A stretch of DNA of 64,000 nt from Streptomyces sp. NBC_00193. GTDB lineage: Bacteria > Actinomycetota > Actinomycetes > Streptomycetales > Streptomycetaceae. The stretch covers positions 1,302,001-1,366,000 of the forward strand of contig NZ_JAPEMM010000001.1 in assembly GCF_026342735.1 (NCBI RefSeq), written 5' to 3'. Below, in pieces: positions 9,345-17,640 of this stretch; position 1 is the stretch's first letter; every line of letters starts with the position of its first letter. The notes under the pieces are model-generated. The model ran no database searches. It saw only the letters and a list, made by a program, of their open reading frames with translations, and was not told the DNA's origin. The position numbers and the translations under genes were made by a program.

Positions 9345-10325
9345 ATGCTGAAGCCTTCCCCCCTCAAGAACGTGGCCGTGGCCGTCGTGAACGGCGTCAC
9401 CCCCTTCGAGATGGGCATCTTCTGCGAGGTCTTCGGGATCGACCGGAGCGCGATGGGGCTGCCCACCTACGACTTCGCCGTCTGCGCGATGGAGGAGAAC
9501 CCGATCACCGTCGGAGACGGCCATTACAGCCTCACGCTCCCCTACGGACCCGAGCGGCTGGAGGAGGCTGACCTGATCTGCCTGCCCGCCGACCGCCAGG
9601 CACCGACCCGCGAGTATCCGGAGCCGCTGCTGGAGGCCCTGCGGCGGGCCGTGGACCGGGGTGCACGGGTGCTGAGCGTGTGCAGCGGGGCCTTCATGCT
9701 GGGCGCGGCCGGGCTGCTGGACGACCGGCGCTGCACCACGCACTGGATGCACGCCGAGACCCTGGCCCGCCGCTTCCCGCGGGCCAAGGTCGACCCGGAC
9801 GTGCTCTACGTGGACGAGGGCCAGGTGATCACCTCGGCCGGCACCGCCTCCGGGATCGATGCCTGCCTGCACCTGGTCCGGCAGGAGCAGGGCGCCGAGG
9901 TGGCCAACACCATCGCCCGGCGGATGGTCGTACCGCCGCACCGGGACGGCGGGCAGGCGCAGTACATCCAGCGTCCGCTGCCCCGCACCTCCTGCGACAC
10001 GGTGGGCGAGGTGATCGGCTGGATGGGCCGCCACCTGGAGGAGGAGATCACGGTCGAGCAGCTCGCGGAGCGGGCGCACATGTCCCCGCGGACCTTCGCC
10101 CGGCGCTTCCTCCAGGAGACCGGGACCACCCCGTACCAGTGGGTGCTGCGCCAGCGGGTCCTGCTGGCGCAGGAGCTGCTGGAGGCCACCGACGAGACGG
10201 TGGACGCGATCGCGGGCCGCTGTGGCTTCGGTACCGCGGCCGCCCTGCGCCACCACTTCCTGAGGACGCTGAGCACCACTCCGAACGCCTTCCGCCGTGC
10301 GTTCCGGGGCCCGTCCGCGGCCTGA
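9345..10325 (+). CDS. AraC-family regulator with GATase1/DJ-1-like domain, NrdS-like
   Basis: A 326-residue GlxA-type regulator. The N-terminal class I glutamine amidotransferase-like domain (NVAVAVVNGVTPFEMGIFCE at the start, nucleophile-elbow-like SVCSGAFMLGAAG near residue 110) is followed by a C-terminal AraC helix-turn-helix pair (TVEQLAERAHMSPRTFARRF, then DAIAGRCGFGTAAALRHHF). In Streptomyces coelicolor the nrdABS operon ends with an AraC-like gene, nrdS; this one lies downstream of nrdAB on the same strand, but a membrane-protein gene and 206 bases intervene. Its start may therefore be served by its own promoter. The ATG at 9345 begins the domain; the frame is open further upstream but overlaps another gene. 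Confidence 0.85.
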   Translation: MLKPSPLKNVAVAVVNGVTPFEMGIFCEVFGIDRSAMGLPTYDFAVCAMEENPITVGDGHYSLTLPYGPERLEEADLICLPADRQAPTREYPEPLLEALRRAVDRGARVLSVCSGAFMLGAAGLLDDRRCTTHWMHAETLARRFPRAKVDPDVLYVDEGQVITSAGTASGIDACLHLVRQEQGAEVANTIARRMVVPPHRDGGQAQYIQRPLPRTSCDTVGEVIGWMGRHLEEEITVEQLAERAHMSPRTFARRFLQETGTTPYQWVLRQRVLLAQELLEATDETVDAIAGRCGFGTAAALRHHFLRTLSTTPNAFRRAFRGPSAA

Positions 10326-10419
10326 CGTCCGGCCGTGGACTCAGCTGATCGAGAACTTCCCCCGTCTTGATCGTTTTCGCCCTACGGTTTGGTGGTTCAC
10401 ATACGACAGGGGGGTTCCC

Positions 10420-10491
10420 ATGACTCGCGCCATCCGGACCGTCGGCCGGCACCCGGCCACGGCCGACCCGAGCGACCTCGGCTGGGACTAG
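10420..10491 (+). CDS. Possible 23-residue peptide gene
   Basis: An ATG at 10420 is preceded by a strong ribosome site (CAGGGGGG, five bases before it) and encodes 23 residues, starting MTRAIRTVGRHPA and ending DPSDLGWD. A strong perfect terminator begins 22 bases after the stop. TTGATC at about 10368 followed by TACGGT at about 10383 is a weak promoter candidate; the spacing is short. The peptide is hydrophilic with no signal or membrane segment. I recognise no family. The ribosome site plus terminator make a small independent transcription unit believable but unproven. Confidence 0.45.
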   Translation: MTRAIRTVGRHPATADPSDLGWD

Positions 10492-10512
10492 GCCGCGCCG
10501 CGCCGTCCCGAG

Positions 10513-10553
10513 CGAAAGGCGCCCCGCTCCTGACCGGAGCGGGGCGCCTTTCG
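10513..10553 (+). terminator. Strong hairpin between convergent units
   Basis: An 18-bp perfect stem (10513-10530 with 10536-10553) has a five-base loop. The arms begin with CGAAA and end with TTTCG, so it can end transcription from both sides. It lies after the 23-codon reading frame and beyond the peptide deformylase stop on the other strand. Confidence 0.85.
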
Positions 10554-10560
10554 CGCATCG

Positions 10561-10612
10561 CGTGTCGCGTGTCGCGTGTCGCGTGTCGCGTGTCGCGTGT
10601 CGCGTGTCGCGT
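10561..10612 (+). repeat. 7-bp microsatellite, seven CGTGTCG copies
   Basis: Seven exact head-to-tail copies of CGTGTCG occupy 10561-10609, plus a partial eighth. The array lies between the bidirectional hairpin and the deformylase stop codon, in the 3' untranslated part of the def transcript. Such perfect short arrays are prone to slippage. Confidence 0.95.
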
Positions 10613-10633
10613 ATGTCGTACGGGAGCGTGCGG

Positions 10634-11269
10634 CTACGCGTTCGGAACCGTCTCGTAGCGCGGGGTGCCCTCTTCCATCTGCCGCAGCGCATCCTTGCGG
10701 TCCCGCTTCGAGAGCCGGTCGATGTACAGGTAGCCGTACAGGTGGTCGGTCTCGTGCTGGAGGCAGCGCGCGAAGTAGCCGGTGCCCCGCACCTTGATCG
10801 GGTTGCCCTGCGCGTCCTGGCCGGTCACCTCGGCGTAGTCCGGGCGGGCCAGCGAGGCGTAGGCGGTCGGGACCGACAGGCAGCCCTCGTTCGAGTCGTC
10901 CAGGACACGGGCGCCGGCCGGCAGCTCGACGAGCTTCGGGTTGATCACCACGCCCGTGTGACGGTTGCCGTCGTCGTCCGGGCAGTCGTAGACGAAGACC
11001 TTGGCGTCGACGCCGATCTGGTTCGCGGCGAGGCCCACGCCCTCGGCGGCCTTCTGGCTGGCGAACATGTCGTCGATGAGCTGCGCCAGCTCGTCGCCGA
11101 ACTCGGTGACGTCCTTGCACTCCCGGTGCAGGACCGGGTTGCCGACCACCGTGATCGGGCGGGCGGTGCCGCGCTCGCGGTGGGCGAGCTCGCGCGCCTC
11201 ACAGTCCTCGGTGTCGACGACGTACCCGTCGTTCACGCTCTCGACAACGTCGTTCTCCTGCTGCGCCAT
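10634..11269 (-). CDS. def: Peptide deformylase
   Basis: A 211-residue metallo-hydrolase that removes the formyl group from the N-terminal Met of new proteins. All three family motifs are present: [10 protein letters not shown] (motif I), EGCLSVP with the metal-binding Cys (motif II), and QHETDHLYG with the two metal-binding His and catalytic Glu (motif III). The protein has about 40 extra residues at the N-terminus compared with short deformylases, as in other Streptomyces copies. The ATG at 11269 is the first start inside a sensible spacing. It follows a TPR protein gene on the same strand. Confidence 0.95.
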   Translation of the reverse strand: MAQQENDVVESVNDGYVVDTEDCEARELAHRERGTARPITVVGNPVLHRECKDVTEFGDELAQLIDDMFASQKAAEGVGLAANQIGVDAKVFVYDCPDDDGNRHTGVVINPKLVELPAGARVLDDSNEGCLSVPTAYASLARPDYAEVTGQDAQGNPIKVRGTGYFARCLQHETDHLYGYLYIDRLSKRDRKDALRQMEEGTPRYETVPNA

Positions 11270-11334
11270 GTCCGCCGTACGCCTTCCGTAAGTCCACCAG
11301 TCACCGATGTGCCGGTACAGACTACGGCCCCGGC

Positions 11335-12342
11335 TCAGCAGACCTCTTCGAGATCCCGCCACTCCCGGCTGTCCGGACTGTCCGCGACCCAGCCGTCGAG
11401 CAGCCCGCGCACCAGGCCCGCCGGCGCCGCGATCCCGCACTCCCGCTCGGGCACCCACAGGGATCCGGACCCCGCCGTACGGTGGCCCAGCGGGCCGGGG
11501 TGGCCCGGTTCGCTGTGGTCGTGCGGGTCCAGGTGCTCGCCGTCGCCCTCGCCGCTCGGCATGGCGCTCTCCGAGCAGGTCCGGCACAGCAGCCGCACCG
11601 AGGAGGACCAGTCCTCGGCGGCGAAGCCGGCGTCGGAGGCCAGCTGCTCCAGGGCGTTGCGGTCGGCCTCGGTGGCCGCCTCCAGGAGCACCACCCAGGT
11701 CGGCACCGGGGAGGGCGCCCACAGCTCGATCTCGTCGAAGACGGGGTACGAGGGCCCGGCCGCGGTGATGCGCTCGCCGTGCGGGACCCCGTCGTGCAGG
11801 ACGACCTCGCCCCAGCGCCGCCCCGAGGAGGGCAGCGGGATCGACAGGACCTCCATGCGGGCCGGGTCCAGCCTGCGGCCCCAGACCACCTCGGCCTCGC
11901 CCTCGGGCGACAGCCGCACGGCCGCGCTCCCGAGCTCCATGCCGACCGGTTCGCCGTGGGCGTGGCCGCTCCCGCTCGCGGCGTGCGGGTCTCCGGGCAC
12001 CTTCAGCCCGTACGCCTGCCAGGCGCGGCGGGCCAGCGGCCAGTCCTGCAGGGCGGTCGCGGCGATTCCGACGTTCCACCAGTCCGGGGCGCCGGTCTCC
12101 CGGTCGAGCAGGGCCACGGCGCGCAGCCCGGCGGCCCGCGCCTGCTCCCAGTCGTGGCGGAACTTGTGGAGCAGCGCCAGGTTGAACCAGGACTCGGACA
12201 GCCAGGGTTCCAGGTCCGCCGCTCTGGTCAGCAGCGCGCCCGCGTCCTCGTACCGACCGTCGCCGATCAGCGTGAACGCGCGGTCGGTGGCCTGCCGCCA
12301 CGAGGCGGAGGGCCGATGCCGTACCTTCCCGAAGATCCTCAC
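11335..12342 (-). CDS. TPR-containing protein, function unknown
   Basis: A 335-residue protein if started at the GTG at 12342 ([20 protein letters not shown]). Residues 15-110 form two to three tetratricopeptide-like helical hairpins ([20 protein letters not shown], then [18 protein letters not shown]). The rest is a mixed domain ending in [16 protein letters not shown] with no fold I recognise. An alternative ATG at 12456 would add 38 residues made of a five-residue repeat; the repeat is more likely untranslated spacer. It lies between the HD-domain genes and def on the same strand, 65 bases before def, so co-transcription with def is likely. Confidence 0.75.
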   Translation of the reverse strand: MRIFGKVRHRPSASWRQATDRAFTLIGDGRYEDAGALLTRAADLEPWLSESWFNLALLHKFRHDWEQARAAGLRAVALLDRETGAPDWWNVGIAATALQDWPLARRAWQAYGLKVPGDPHAASGSGHAHGEPVGMELGSAAVRLSPEGEAEVVWGRRLDPARMEVLSIPLPSSGRRWGEVVLHDGVPHGERITAAGPSYPVFDEIELWAPSPVPTWVVLLEAATEADRNALEQLASDAGFAAEDWSSSVRLLCRTCSESAMPSGEGDGEHLDPHDHSEPGHPGPLGHRTAGSGSLWVPERECGIAAPAGLVRGLLDGWVADSPDSREWRDLEEVC

Positions 12343-12359
12343 GATTCCCGCCTGCCGGA

Positions 12360-12419
12360 CACTCTTGCTCGGGACACTCCTGCTGCGAACACTCCTGCTG
12401 GGAACACTCTCACTGGCAT
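12360..12419 (-). repeat. Four imperfect 15-bp tandem repeats
   Basis: Units start at 12360, 12375, 12390 and 12405. On the plus strand each begins CACTC; the first three follow the pattern CACTC-(C/T)TGCT-xxGxA, and the last is more diverged. They sit in the spacer just upstream of the preferred start of the TPR gene and would encode Ser-Val/Arg-Ser repeats if the upstream ATG were used. Confidence 0.85.
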
Positions 12420-12459
12420 CCAACCATGCCCACTCGGACGGCCGCTCATTACCCATGGG

Positions 12460-13719
12460 TTACCCAGGCGGGACGGGTACGACTCTGGCACGTCCGCCCC
12501 GGGCGAGCACCCTGGCGAGACACTCCACGACTTCCGGCTGGTAGTCGTGCCCGGTCCCCAGGCGCAGCCGCTCCAGGGCCTCCAATGAGCCGCCCGGGTG
12601 ACGGGCACCGCCGGCGAGATCGTCGTACGCGTTGACCGCGCGCACGATCCGGGCGGCGACGGGCTGGTCGCGGTACGGGTCCGCCTGCAGTTCCACGACC
12701 ACCGCGACCTCGTGCGGGACCCCCGTCTGGCGGGCCACCTCGCCGCCGAGCCCGGCGATCCGGCGTGCCTCGGCCTCGGGCAGCTCGGCGGTGGCCCCGT
12801 CCGGGACCGGGTCGACGAGGGAGAGCTGCCCGATGTCGTGCATGAGGGCGGCGTACTCCAGCACCGTGATCTCCCGCTCCGAGAGGCCCAGCTCCCGGCC
12901 CACGGCGACGCTGAGCGCGGCGACCCGGCGGGAGTGGCCGGGCCGGGTGTAGCCGGCGATCTCGGTGGCGCGGGCGAGGGAGGTGATGGTCTGGCGGTAG
13001 GTGGTGCGGATGGCGGTGATCCGGTGGAAGGACATCTGGGTCAGCAGCAGCGGGACGCTGAAGACGGGGACCGCCCACAGGCCGGCGACGGCGACCCCGA
13101 GGGCCATGACCACGCCCGTGGCGCAGATCGCGGAGCCGATGCCCAGCTGGGCGCGGAGCTCGTCGCGGAGCAGCGGGGCGAACGGCCAGCCGGTCCGCGC
13201 CCCGGCGAGGGCGGCGCCGAGGACGGCGTCGCACAGGGCCGTGAGCCCGAGGAGGAGGACCAGGAAGAGCGCGAGGTACGGGCCCTGGCCGACCCAGCGC
13301 TCCAGCTGCCCGGAGTTGTAGAGCGGCTGGAAGCAGACGGCGGCGAAGGTGACGGTGAGGACGCGGCGGGCCAGGTGGTCGAGGGCGGGTCCGCGGCCCC
13401 GGGCGATGTGCGGGACGATCCCGAGGAGCGCGGCCGTGACCACCACGGCGACGATCTGCAGGACCCCGTGGTGGGTGGGGGCCCCGGCGTTCTGCCCGAG
13501 CAGGGCGTACGCGAGCGCCCCGGCGGATCCGAGCGGCGCGGGCTGCTGACGGGCGGCGTCGCCGCTGTCCCGGCGGGCGAGCTCGCCGATGGTGATCAGG
13601 GCGCCGAAGGCGAGAGCGTTGCCCGGCTCGGTCAGGCCGGTCCAGACGGTGTGCCCGAGCGCGGCCACGGTGAGCACCCCGGCGGCCCCGCGGACGATGC
13701 CGACGGCCCAGCCCCTCAC
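12460..13719 (-). CDS. Membrane HD-domain protein lacking the GYP motif
   Basis: A 419-residue protein. The N-terminal half has about six hydrophobic segments (for example AGVLTVAALGHTVWTGLT and YLALFLVLLLGLTALCDAVL). The C-terminal half is an HD phosphohydrolase-like domain (GHSRRVAALSVAVGRELGLS, then ALMHDIGQLSLVD). The HD pair is present, but the downstream HHE and GYP signatures of HD-GYP enzymes are missing. It may therefore be a regulatory partner rather than a c-di-GMP phosphodiesterase. The GTG start overlaps the stop of the upstream HD-GYP gene by four bases. Position next to sigR-rsrA recalls the hdgA-hdgB pair described in Streptomyces (from memory). Confidence 0.8.
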   Translation of the reverse strand: MRGWAVGIVRGAAGVLTVAALGHTVWTGLTEPGNALAFGALITIGELARRDSGDAARQQPAPLGSAGALAYALLGQNAGAPTHHGVLQIVAVVVTAALLGIVPHIARGRGPALDHLARRVLTVTFAAVCFQPLYNSGQLERWVGQGPYLALFLVLLLGLTALCDAVLGAALAGARTGWPFAPLLRDELRAQLGIGSAICATGVVMALGVAVAGLWAVPVFSVPLLLTQMSFHRITAIRTTYRQTITSLARATEIAGYTRPGHSRRVAALSVAVGRELGLSEREITVLEYAALMHDIGQLSLVDPVPDGATAELPEAEARRIAGLGGEVARQTGVPHEVAVVVELQADPYRDQPVAARIVRAVNAYDDLAGGARHPGGSLEALERLRLGTGHDYQPEVVECLARVLARGGRARVVPVPPG

Positions 13720-15365
13720 GCCTTGGCTCCCGCGGCGGGGGCGGACGGGGAGCCGGGGGGTCCCGGCGCCTCCGTGGCGGCCGCTCCGGGCTCCGCGGCG
13801 GGCCCGGGCACGCAGTGGCAGGGGTCCCCGGCCGCGGCGCCCTGGAGCGGGCCGCTCCCGGCCGCGCGGGCCTGGGACGCGGCGCCGCCCGGGGCGGCCT
13901 GGGCGGGCAGTCCGGTCAGCGCGGCGCCGGCGGGCACGGCTTCGCGCACGGCCCCCTGCGCCCCGGCGGCGGGAGCCTGGCCGTCGCCGGCCGGGATCAC
14001 CTGGAGGTCGTCGTCCGAGGTCACCTTCGGATGCCAGCCCTGCCGGTCGATGGCGTCGACCAGCGCCCGCACCATGTCCGGGTCGAACTGGGCCCCCGCG
14101 CAGCGTTCCAGCTCGGCGAGGGCGACCCCGACCGGCCGGGCCCTGCTGTACGACCGGGTCGAGGTCATCGCGTCGAAGGCGTCGGCGACCGCCACGACCC
14201 GGGCGAGCACCGGGATCTGTTCCCCGGTCAGCCCGTACGGGTAGCCGGAGCCGTCCACCCGCTCGTGGTGGTGCAGGATCGCCGCGCGGGCCTCGCCCAG
14301 GAAGCCGATGCCGCGCACCATCTCGTGTCCGTATTCGGGGTGAAGTTCGATGATCTTGCGCTCTTCGGGGGTCAGCGGTCCGTCCTTGCGCAGCAGCCGG
14401 GTCGGGACGCCGAGCTTGCCCACGTCGTGGAGGATGCCGGCGATGCGGACGACTTCGAGGCGTTCCTCGCCCATGCCCAGCTCGCGGGCGATCATCGCCG
14501 AGGCCTGCCCGACCCGCTCGCTGTGGCCTCGCGTGTAGCGGTCCTTGATGTCGACGGCCTGGACCAGGGCCCTGATGGTGGCCTGGTGGGCGGCGCGCTC
14601 GCGGTGGTACTGGGCGAAGACCCAGCAGGAGATGTACATCGGCAGCATGACGAGCAGTGCGGCCGGGAGTCCGTACGGGCTGCGCCACATGACGGCCATC
14701 ATCAGTCCGGCGAGGCCGTGCACGCAGTGCGGGGCGAGGGACCGGGTCGCGAGGCCCCGCCAGGCGGTGGTGGCGGCGCGGCGTTCGGCGGCGGCCAGGA
14801 TGCAGCCGTCGAGGGCGGTCAGCACCAGGCAGAAGGCGACGGCCGCGGCGGCGGCGGGGAGCATCACGTACGGGAAGTCGGCGACCCAGGCGGCCGGGCC
14901 CGACGGGCCCGTCGATCCCACGACCCCCTCCGGGCCCGATGGCCCGGTCCCGCCGAAGGAGCCCGTGCCCAGCGCCCCCGGCCCGCCCAGGAGCCCGTAG
15001 ACCTGCCCGGCGGTCCAGGCGGCTATGGACTGCTGCGCCCCGTGCCAGATGCGCCGCACCCATGCGGGCCGCGCCGTCACGGTCCCGGCGAATCCGCCGG
15101 GCAGTGCGACGAGGGCGGCGGCGGCCGGCGGCAGGAGGAACACGGCGGCCAGCACCACCGGGAAGAAGGAGCCGAGGCCCTCGGGCACCCGGCGGCCCAT
15201 GAGCGGGCACACCTTGACGAGTTCGCAGCCGAGGTAGAGCACGGAGAGCAGGCCGATGGAGGGCCACGGGGTGGCGGAACCGGTGACGGCCGGGGCGACG
15301 CACGCGAGGGCGGCCAGGACGGCGCACAGGACGCAGGCGCGCGCCAACGGCGGAAGTACCCGCAT
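13716..15365 (-). CDS. Membrane-anchored HD-GYP protein, probable c-di-GMP phosphodiesterase
   Basis: A 549-residue protein with hydrophobic segments in the first ~250 residues and a full HD-GYP domain after that: HSERVGQ, AGILHDVGKLGVP, HPEYGHEM, HHHERVDGSGYPYGL and AVADAFDAMTS. All metal-binding and GYP signature residues are present, so hydrolysis of cyclic di-GMP is the likely activity. Between membrane segments (about 14890-15000) lies a Gly-Pro-rich stretch with collagen-like triplets (GTGPSGPEG, GSTGPSGPA). The tail is Ala/Pro/Gly-rich. The ATG at 15365 follows GGAGGAGAG at good spacing. The next gene on the strand overlaps its stop. Confidence 0.88.
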   Translation of the reverse strand: MRVLPPLARACVLCAVLAALACVAPAVTGSATPWPSIGLLSVLYLGCELVKVCPLMGRRVPEGLGSFFPVVLAAVFLLPPAAAALVALPGGFAGTVTARPAWVRRIWHGAQQSIAAWTAGQVYGLLGGPGALGTGSFGGTGPSGPEGVVGSTGPSGPAAWVADFPYVMLPAAAAAVAFCLVLTALDGCILAAAERRAATTAWRGLATRSLAPHCVHGLAGLMMAVMWRSPYGLPAALLVMLPMYISCWVFAQYHRERAAHQATIRALVQAVDIKDRYTRGHSERVGQASAMIARELGMGEERLEVVRIAGILHDVGKLGVPTRLLRKDGPLTPEERKIIELHPEYGHEMVRGIGFLGEARAAILHHHERVDGSGYPYGLTGEQIPVLARVVAVADAFDAMTSTRSYSRARPVGVALAELERCAGAQFDPDMVRALVDAIDRQGWHPKVTSDDDLQVIPAGDGQAPAAGAQGAVREAVPAGAALTGLPAQAAPGGAASQARAAGSGPLQGAAAGDPCHCVPGPAAEPGAAATEAPGPPGSPSAPAAGAKA

Positions 15366-15594
15366 GGCGCTCTCCTCCCCCTGAGCCGTGCAAGTCAGGT
15401 ACGAATCAAACCAGTACCGAATGGGGAGAATAAGTGGGCCCGGGAGCGAGGTGGGCCACATTTTTGCATTGCACCATGCGGACGCCCCCGGATTACCACC
15501 TTCGAGTGAAGGAAGTGCCCTTCCGGGGGCGGCTGTTCGGGATTGTTCAATCGGGTACTACTTCACCGGCGAACATGGCCGGTTTTCAACTTTT

Positions 15595-15936
15595 TCAGCC
15601 CGCCGCTGATCCCGGCATCGGCTCGACGGCGACGGCCGGCTCGGGCGGTGCGGCCGTAATGTCATGATCGGGCACGGCCTGCCCCGAACGGATCAGCTCG
15701 ATCCGTCCCATCACCTTCGAGCGCAGATCGGTCGGCACGTCGTCCGATCCGCAGCAGCGCTTGACCAGCTTCTTCACGGCCTGTTCCAGGCCGTACTTCT
15801 CCAGACAGGGATTGCACTCGCCGAAGTGCGCCTCGAACTTCGTGCAGTCGCTGTCGGGCATCTCCTGGTCCAGGAACTCATAAAGGTGGTCCAGGACCTC
15901 GGAGCACTCCGTCTCGTGCGCATCTCCGCAGCTCAT
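15595..15936 (-). CDS. rsrA: Zinc-binding redox-sensitive anti-sigma factor RsrA
   Basis: A 113-residue ZAS-family protein that holds SigR inactive in reduced cells and releases it when disulfide stress oxidises its thiols. The key residues of the Streptomyces coelicolor protein are all here at the same numbers: Cys3, His7, Cys11, Cys31, His37, Cys41, Cys44 and the Cys61-Cys62 pair. The HxxxCxxC core reads HFGECNPC. The ATG overlaps the sigR stop by four bases, the conserved sigR-rsrA coupling. Confidence 0.97.
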   Translation of the reverse strand: MSCGDAHETECSEVLDHLYEFLDQEMPDSDCTKFEAHFGECNPCLEKYGLEQAVKKLVKRCCGSDDVPTDLRSKVMGRIELIRSGQAVPDHDITAAPPEPAVAVEPMPGSAAG

Positions 15937-16742
15937 GAGCCCGAGCCTTTCAGGTCGTTCGACTCTCCCGCGCCGGCCGGGACGAGCCCGCGCTCACGGG
16001 CGTAGTCCTCAAGCATTCCACGGAGTTGACGGCGGCCACGGTGCAGTCGCGACATGACCGTACCGATGGGTGTACCCATGATGTCTGCGATCTCCTTGTA
16101 CGCAAAGCCCTCTACGTCGGCAAGATAGACCGCGATGCGGAACTCTTCCGGAATGGCCTGGAGCGCTTCCTTCACGTCGGAATCGGGCAAGTGATCGAGA
16201 GCCTGCGACTCGGCGGAACGCAAGCCCGTCGACATGTGCGACTCGGCGCGCGCAAGCTGCCAGTCCTCGATCTCCTCCGCCGCACTGCGCTGGGGTTCGC
16301 GCTGCTTCTTGCGGTACGAGTTGATGAAGGTGTTGGTCAGAATGCGGTACAGCCACGCCTTCAGGTTGGTGCCCTCGCGGAACTGGTGGAAGGACGCGTA
16401 CGCCTTCGCATACGTCTCCTGGACCAGGTCCTCGGCGTCGGCCGGATTGCGCGTCATGCGCAGGGCGGCCGAGTACATCTGGTCGAGGTAGCCGAGGGCG
16501 TCCCTCTCGAAGCGCGCATTGCGCTCCGGGGTCGTCTCCTCCGCGTGGCCTTCGTCGGTCCCGGCGACAGGACCCACCTCCTCCGACTGCGTGGCGACTC
16601 CGAAAGCGGACCCGCTCGAATCGGAGAATAGTCGACCATCCCGGTCGGCCGCCGCCCGAACCGAGCCGCGCTTGGGCGCGGGCAGCACTGTCCAGTCCAG
16701 GTCAGCGGCCTGCGGACGGTTCTGGCTGATGACCTGGGTCAT
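15933..16742 (-). CDS. sigR: ECF sigma factor SigR, with extended SigR-prime form
   Basis: This sigma factor directs the thiol-oxidative stress regulon. Region 2 ([38 protein letters not shown]) and region 4 ([20 protein letters not shown]) are nearly identical to known SigR. The longest frame (269 residues) begins at ATG 16742. An internal GTG at 16577 (codon 56, preceded by GGAGG) begins the classic short protein of 214 residues ([11 protein letters not shown]). The 55-residue extension matches the unstable SigR-prime isoform made from the stress-induced promoter in S. coelicolor, so both starts are probably used. Confidence 0.96.
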   Translation of the reverse strand: MTQVISQNRPQAADLDWTVLPAPKRGSVRAAADRDGRLFSDSSGSAFGVATQSEEVGPVAGTDEGHAEETTPERNARFERDALGYLDQMYSAALRMTRNPADAEDLVQETYAKAYASFHQFREGTNLKAWLYRILTNTFINSYRKKQREPQRSAAEEIEDWQLARAESHMSTGLRSAESQALDHLPDSDVKEALQAIPEEFRIAVYLADVEGFAYKEIADIMGTPIGTVMSRLHRGRRQLRGMLEDYARERGLVPAGAGESNDLKGSGS

Positions 16743-16790
16743 GCGTTGCCTCTCCTCCGACGTGTTCCTGTGCGTACCGACATCCGGGAC

Positions 16791-16816
16791 AACAGACGGC
16801 CTGGGTGACGCATTCC
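16791..16816 (-). promoter_or_regulatory. SigR-dependent promoter of sigR (p2-type)
   Basis: On the minus strand GGAAT (16812-16816) is followed by exactly 18 bases and GTT (16791-16793), the SigR consensus. It lies 48 bases upstream of the long sigR start and would give positive autoregulation and the extended isoform. Confidence 0.88.
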
Positions 16817-16867
16817 CCGTCAGGGCGCGGTTTCCGGACCAAAGTCACCCGGGGACCCGGTCGTACG

Positions 16868-17539
16868 TCACACCGGGAGCCGCCCGAGCCACGCGGCCAC
16901 CGCCCCGGTGATCACTGCCAGGGCCTCCTCCTGCGTGGGACCGGTCTTCTTCGGCACGGCGAAGCCGTGGTCCCCGCCCTCCACTTCCACCAGCTCGTAC
17001 GAGGCTCCGCGCGCTCCCCGCTCCGGGAACTCCTCCGGCCGCCCGAAGGCGTCGCGTCCCCCCTGGACCACCAGCGCCGGCCGCCCGGCGCCCAGCAGCT
17101 CCTCTGCCCGGGACTTCTCCGGCCGGCCCGGCGGGTGCAGCGGGAAGGCCAGCGCGAGCACCCCGGCCGCGCCCAGCTCCGCGGCGGTCCGGCAGGCCAC
17201 CCGGGCCCCGGCGCTGCGGCCGCCCGCGACGACGGGCAGCCCGGGCTCCGCGAAGGCGGGCCACAGGGCGTTCCAGCCCGCGTCCAGCACCTTGGGCGCT
17301 GCGGCGACCTTCTTCCCGGCGACCCGCCAGGGCTGTTCGGCGAGCGCCACGGTGACACCCAGGGCGGGCAGGGCCGCGGCCAGGGCCTGGAGGTCCCGGG
17401 CCTCGATCCCGCCTCCGGCTCCGTGGCCCAGGGCGAGCACCAGGCGGGCCTTGCCCGCCGGGGCCGGGTGCCAGGTGATGCGGGCCTCGCCCGCCGGGGT
17501 GTCGATGCTCTCGGTGCGCTCGGTGCGCGTGCTGCTCAT
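16868..17539 (-). CDS. Alpha/beta hydrolase, KANL3/Tex30-like
   Basis: A 223-residue single-domain hydrolase. The strand-turn LVLALGHGAGGGIEARDLQA provides the oxyanion region, the nucleophile elbow is GGRSAGARVA, and the catalytic His is in EGGDHGFAVP near the C-terminus. The pattern fits the dienelactone hydrolase-like Tex30/KANL3 group, with unknown substrate. It lies upstream of sigR on the same strand, but the SigR promoter intervenes. The ATG at 17539 is the sensible start. Confidence 0.82.
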   Translation of the reverse strand: MSSTRTERTESIDTPAGEARITWHPAPAGKARLVLALGHGAGGGIEARDLQALAAALPALGVTVALAEQPWRVAGKKVAAAPKVLDAGWNALWPAFAEPGLPVVAGGRSAGARVACRTAAELGAAGVLALAFPLHPPGRPEKSRAEELLGAGRPALVVQGGRDAFGRPEEFPERGARGASYELVEVEGGDHGFAVPKKTGPTQEEALAVITGAVAAWLGRLPV

Positions 17540-17613
17540 GCCCCGATCATGCCGTCGGCGGCGACCGGAGGAGTGACGCCGGGGCCGTGCGGAGCGCCGG
17601 GTCAGTCCTGAAC

Positions 17614-17640
17614 GCCGGGCCCGCCCGGAAGCCGGGCCCG
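17614..17640 (-). terminator. Hairpin after SRAP gene
   Basis: Two copies of GCCGGGCCCG (17614-17623 and 17631-17640) can pair into a hairpin with a seven-base loop directly after the SRAP stop. There is no T-run, so termination is only inferred. Confidence 0.45.

Noticed and set aside
10561..10612. CRISPR-like array
   Set aside because: The heptamer copies are contiguous with no spacers; this is a microsatellite.
16868..17539. Hydrolase as first gene of the sigR operon
   Set aside because: Same strand, but a complete SigR promoter lies between it and sigR and the spacer is 125 bases, so a separate unit is more likely.
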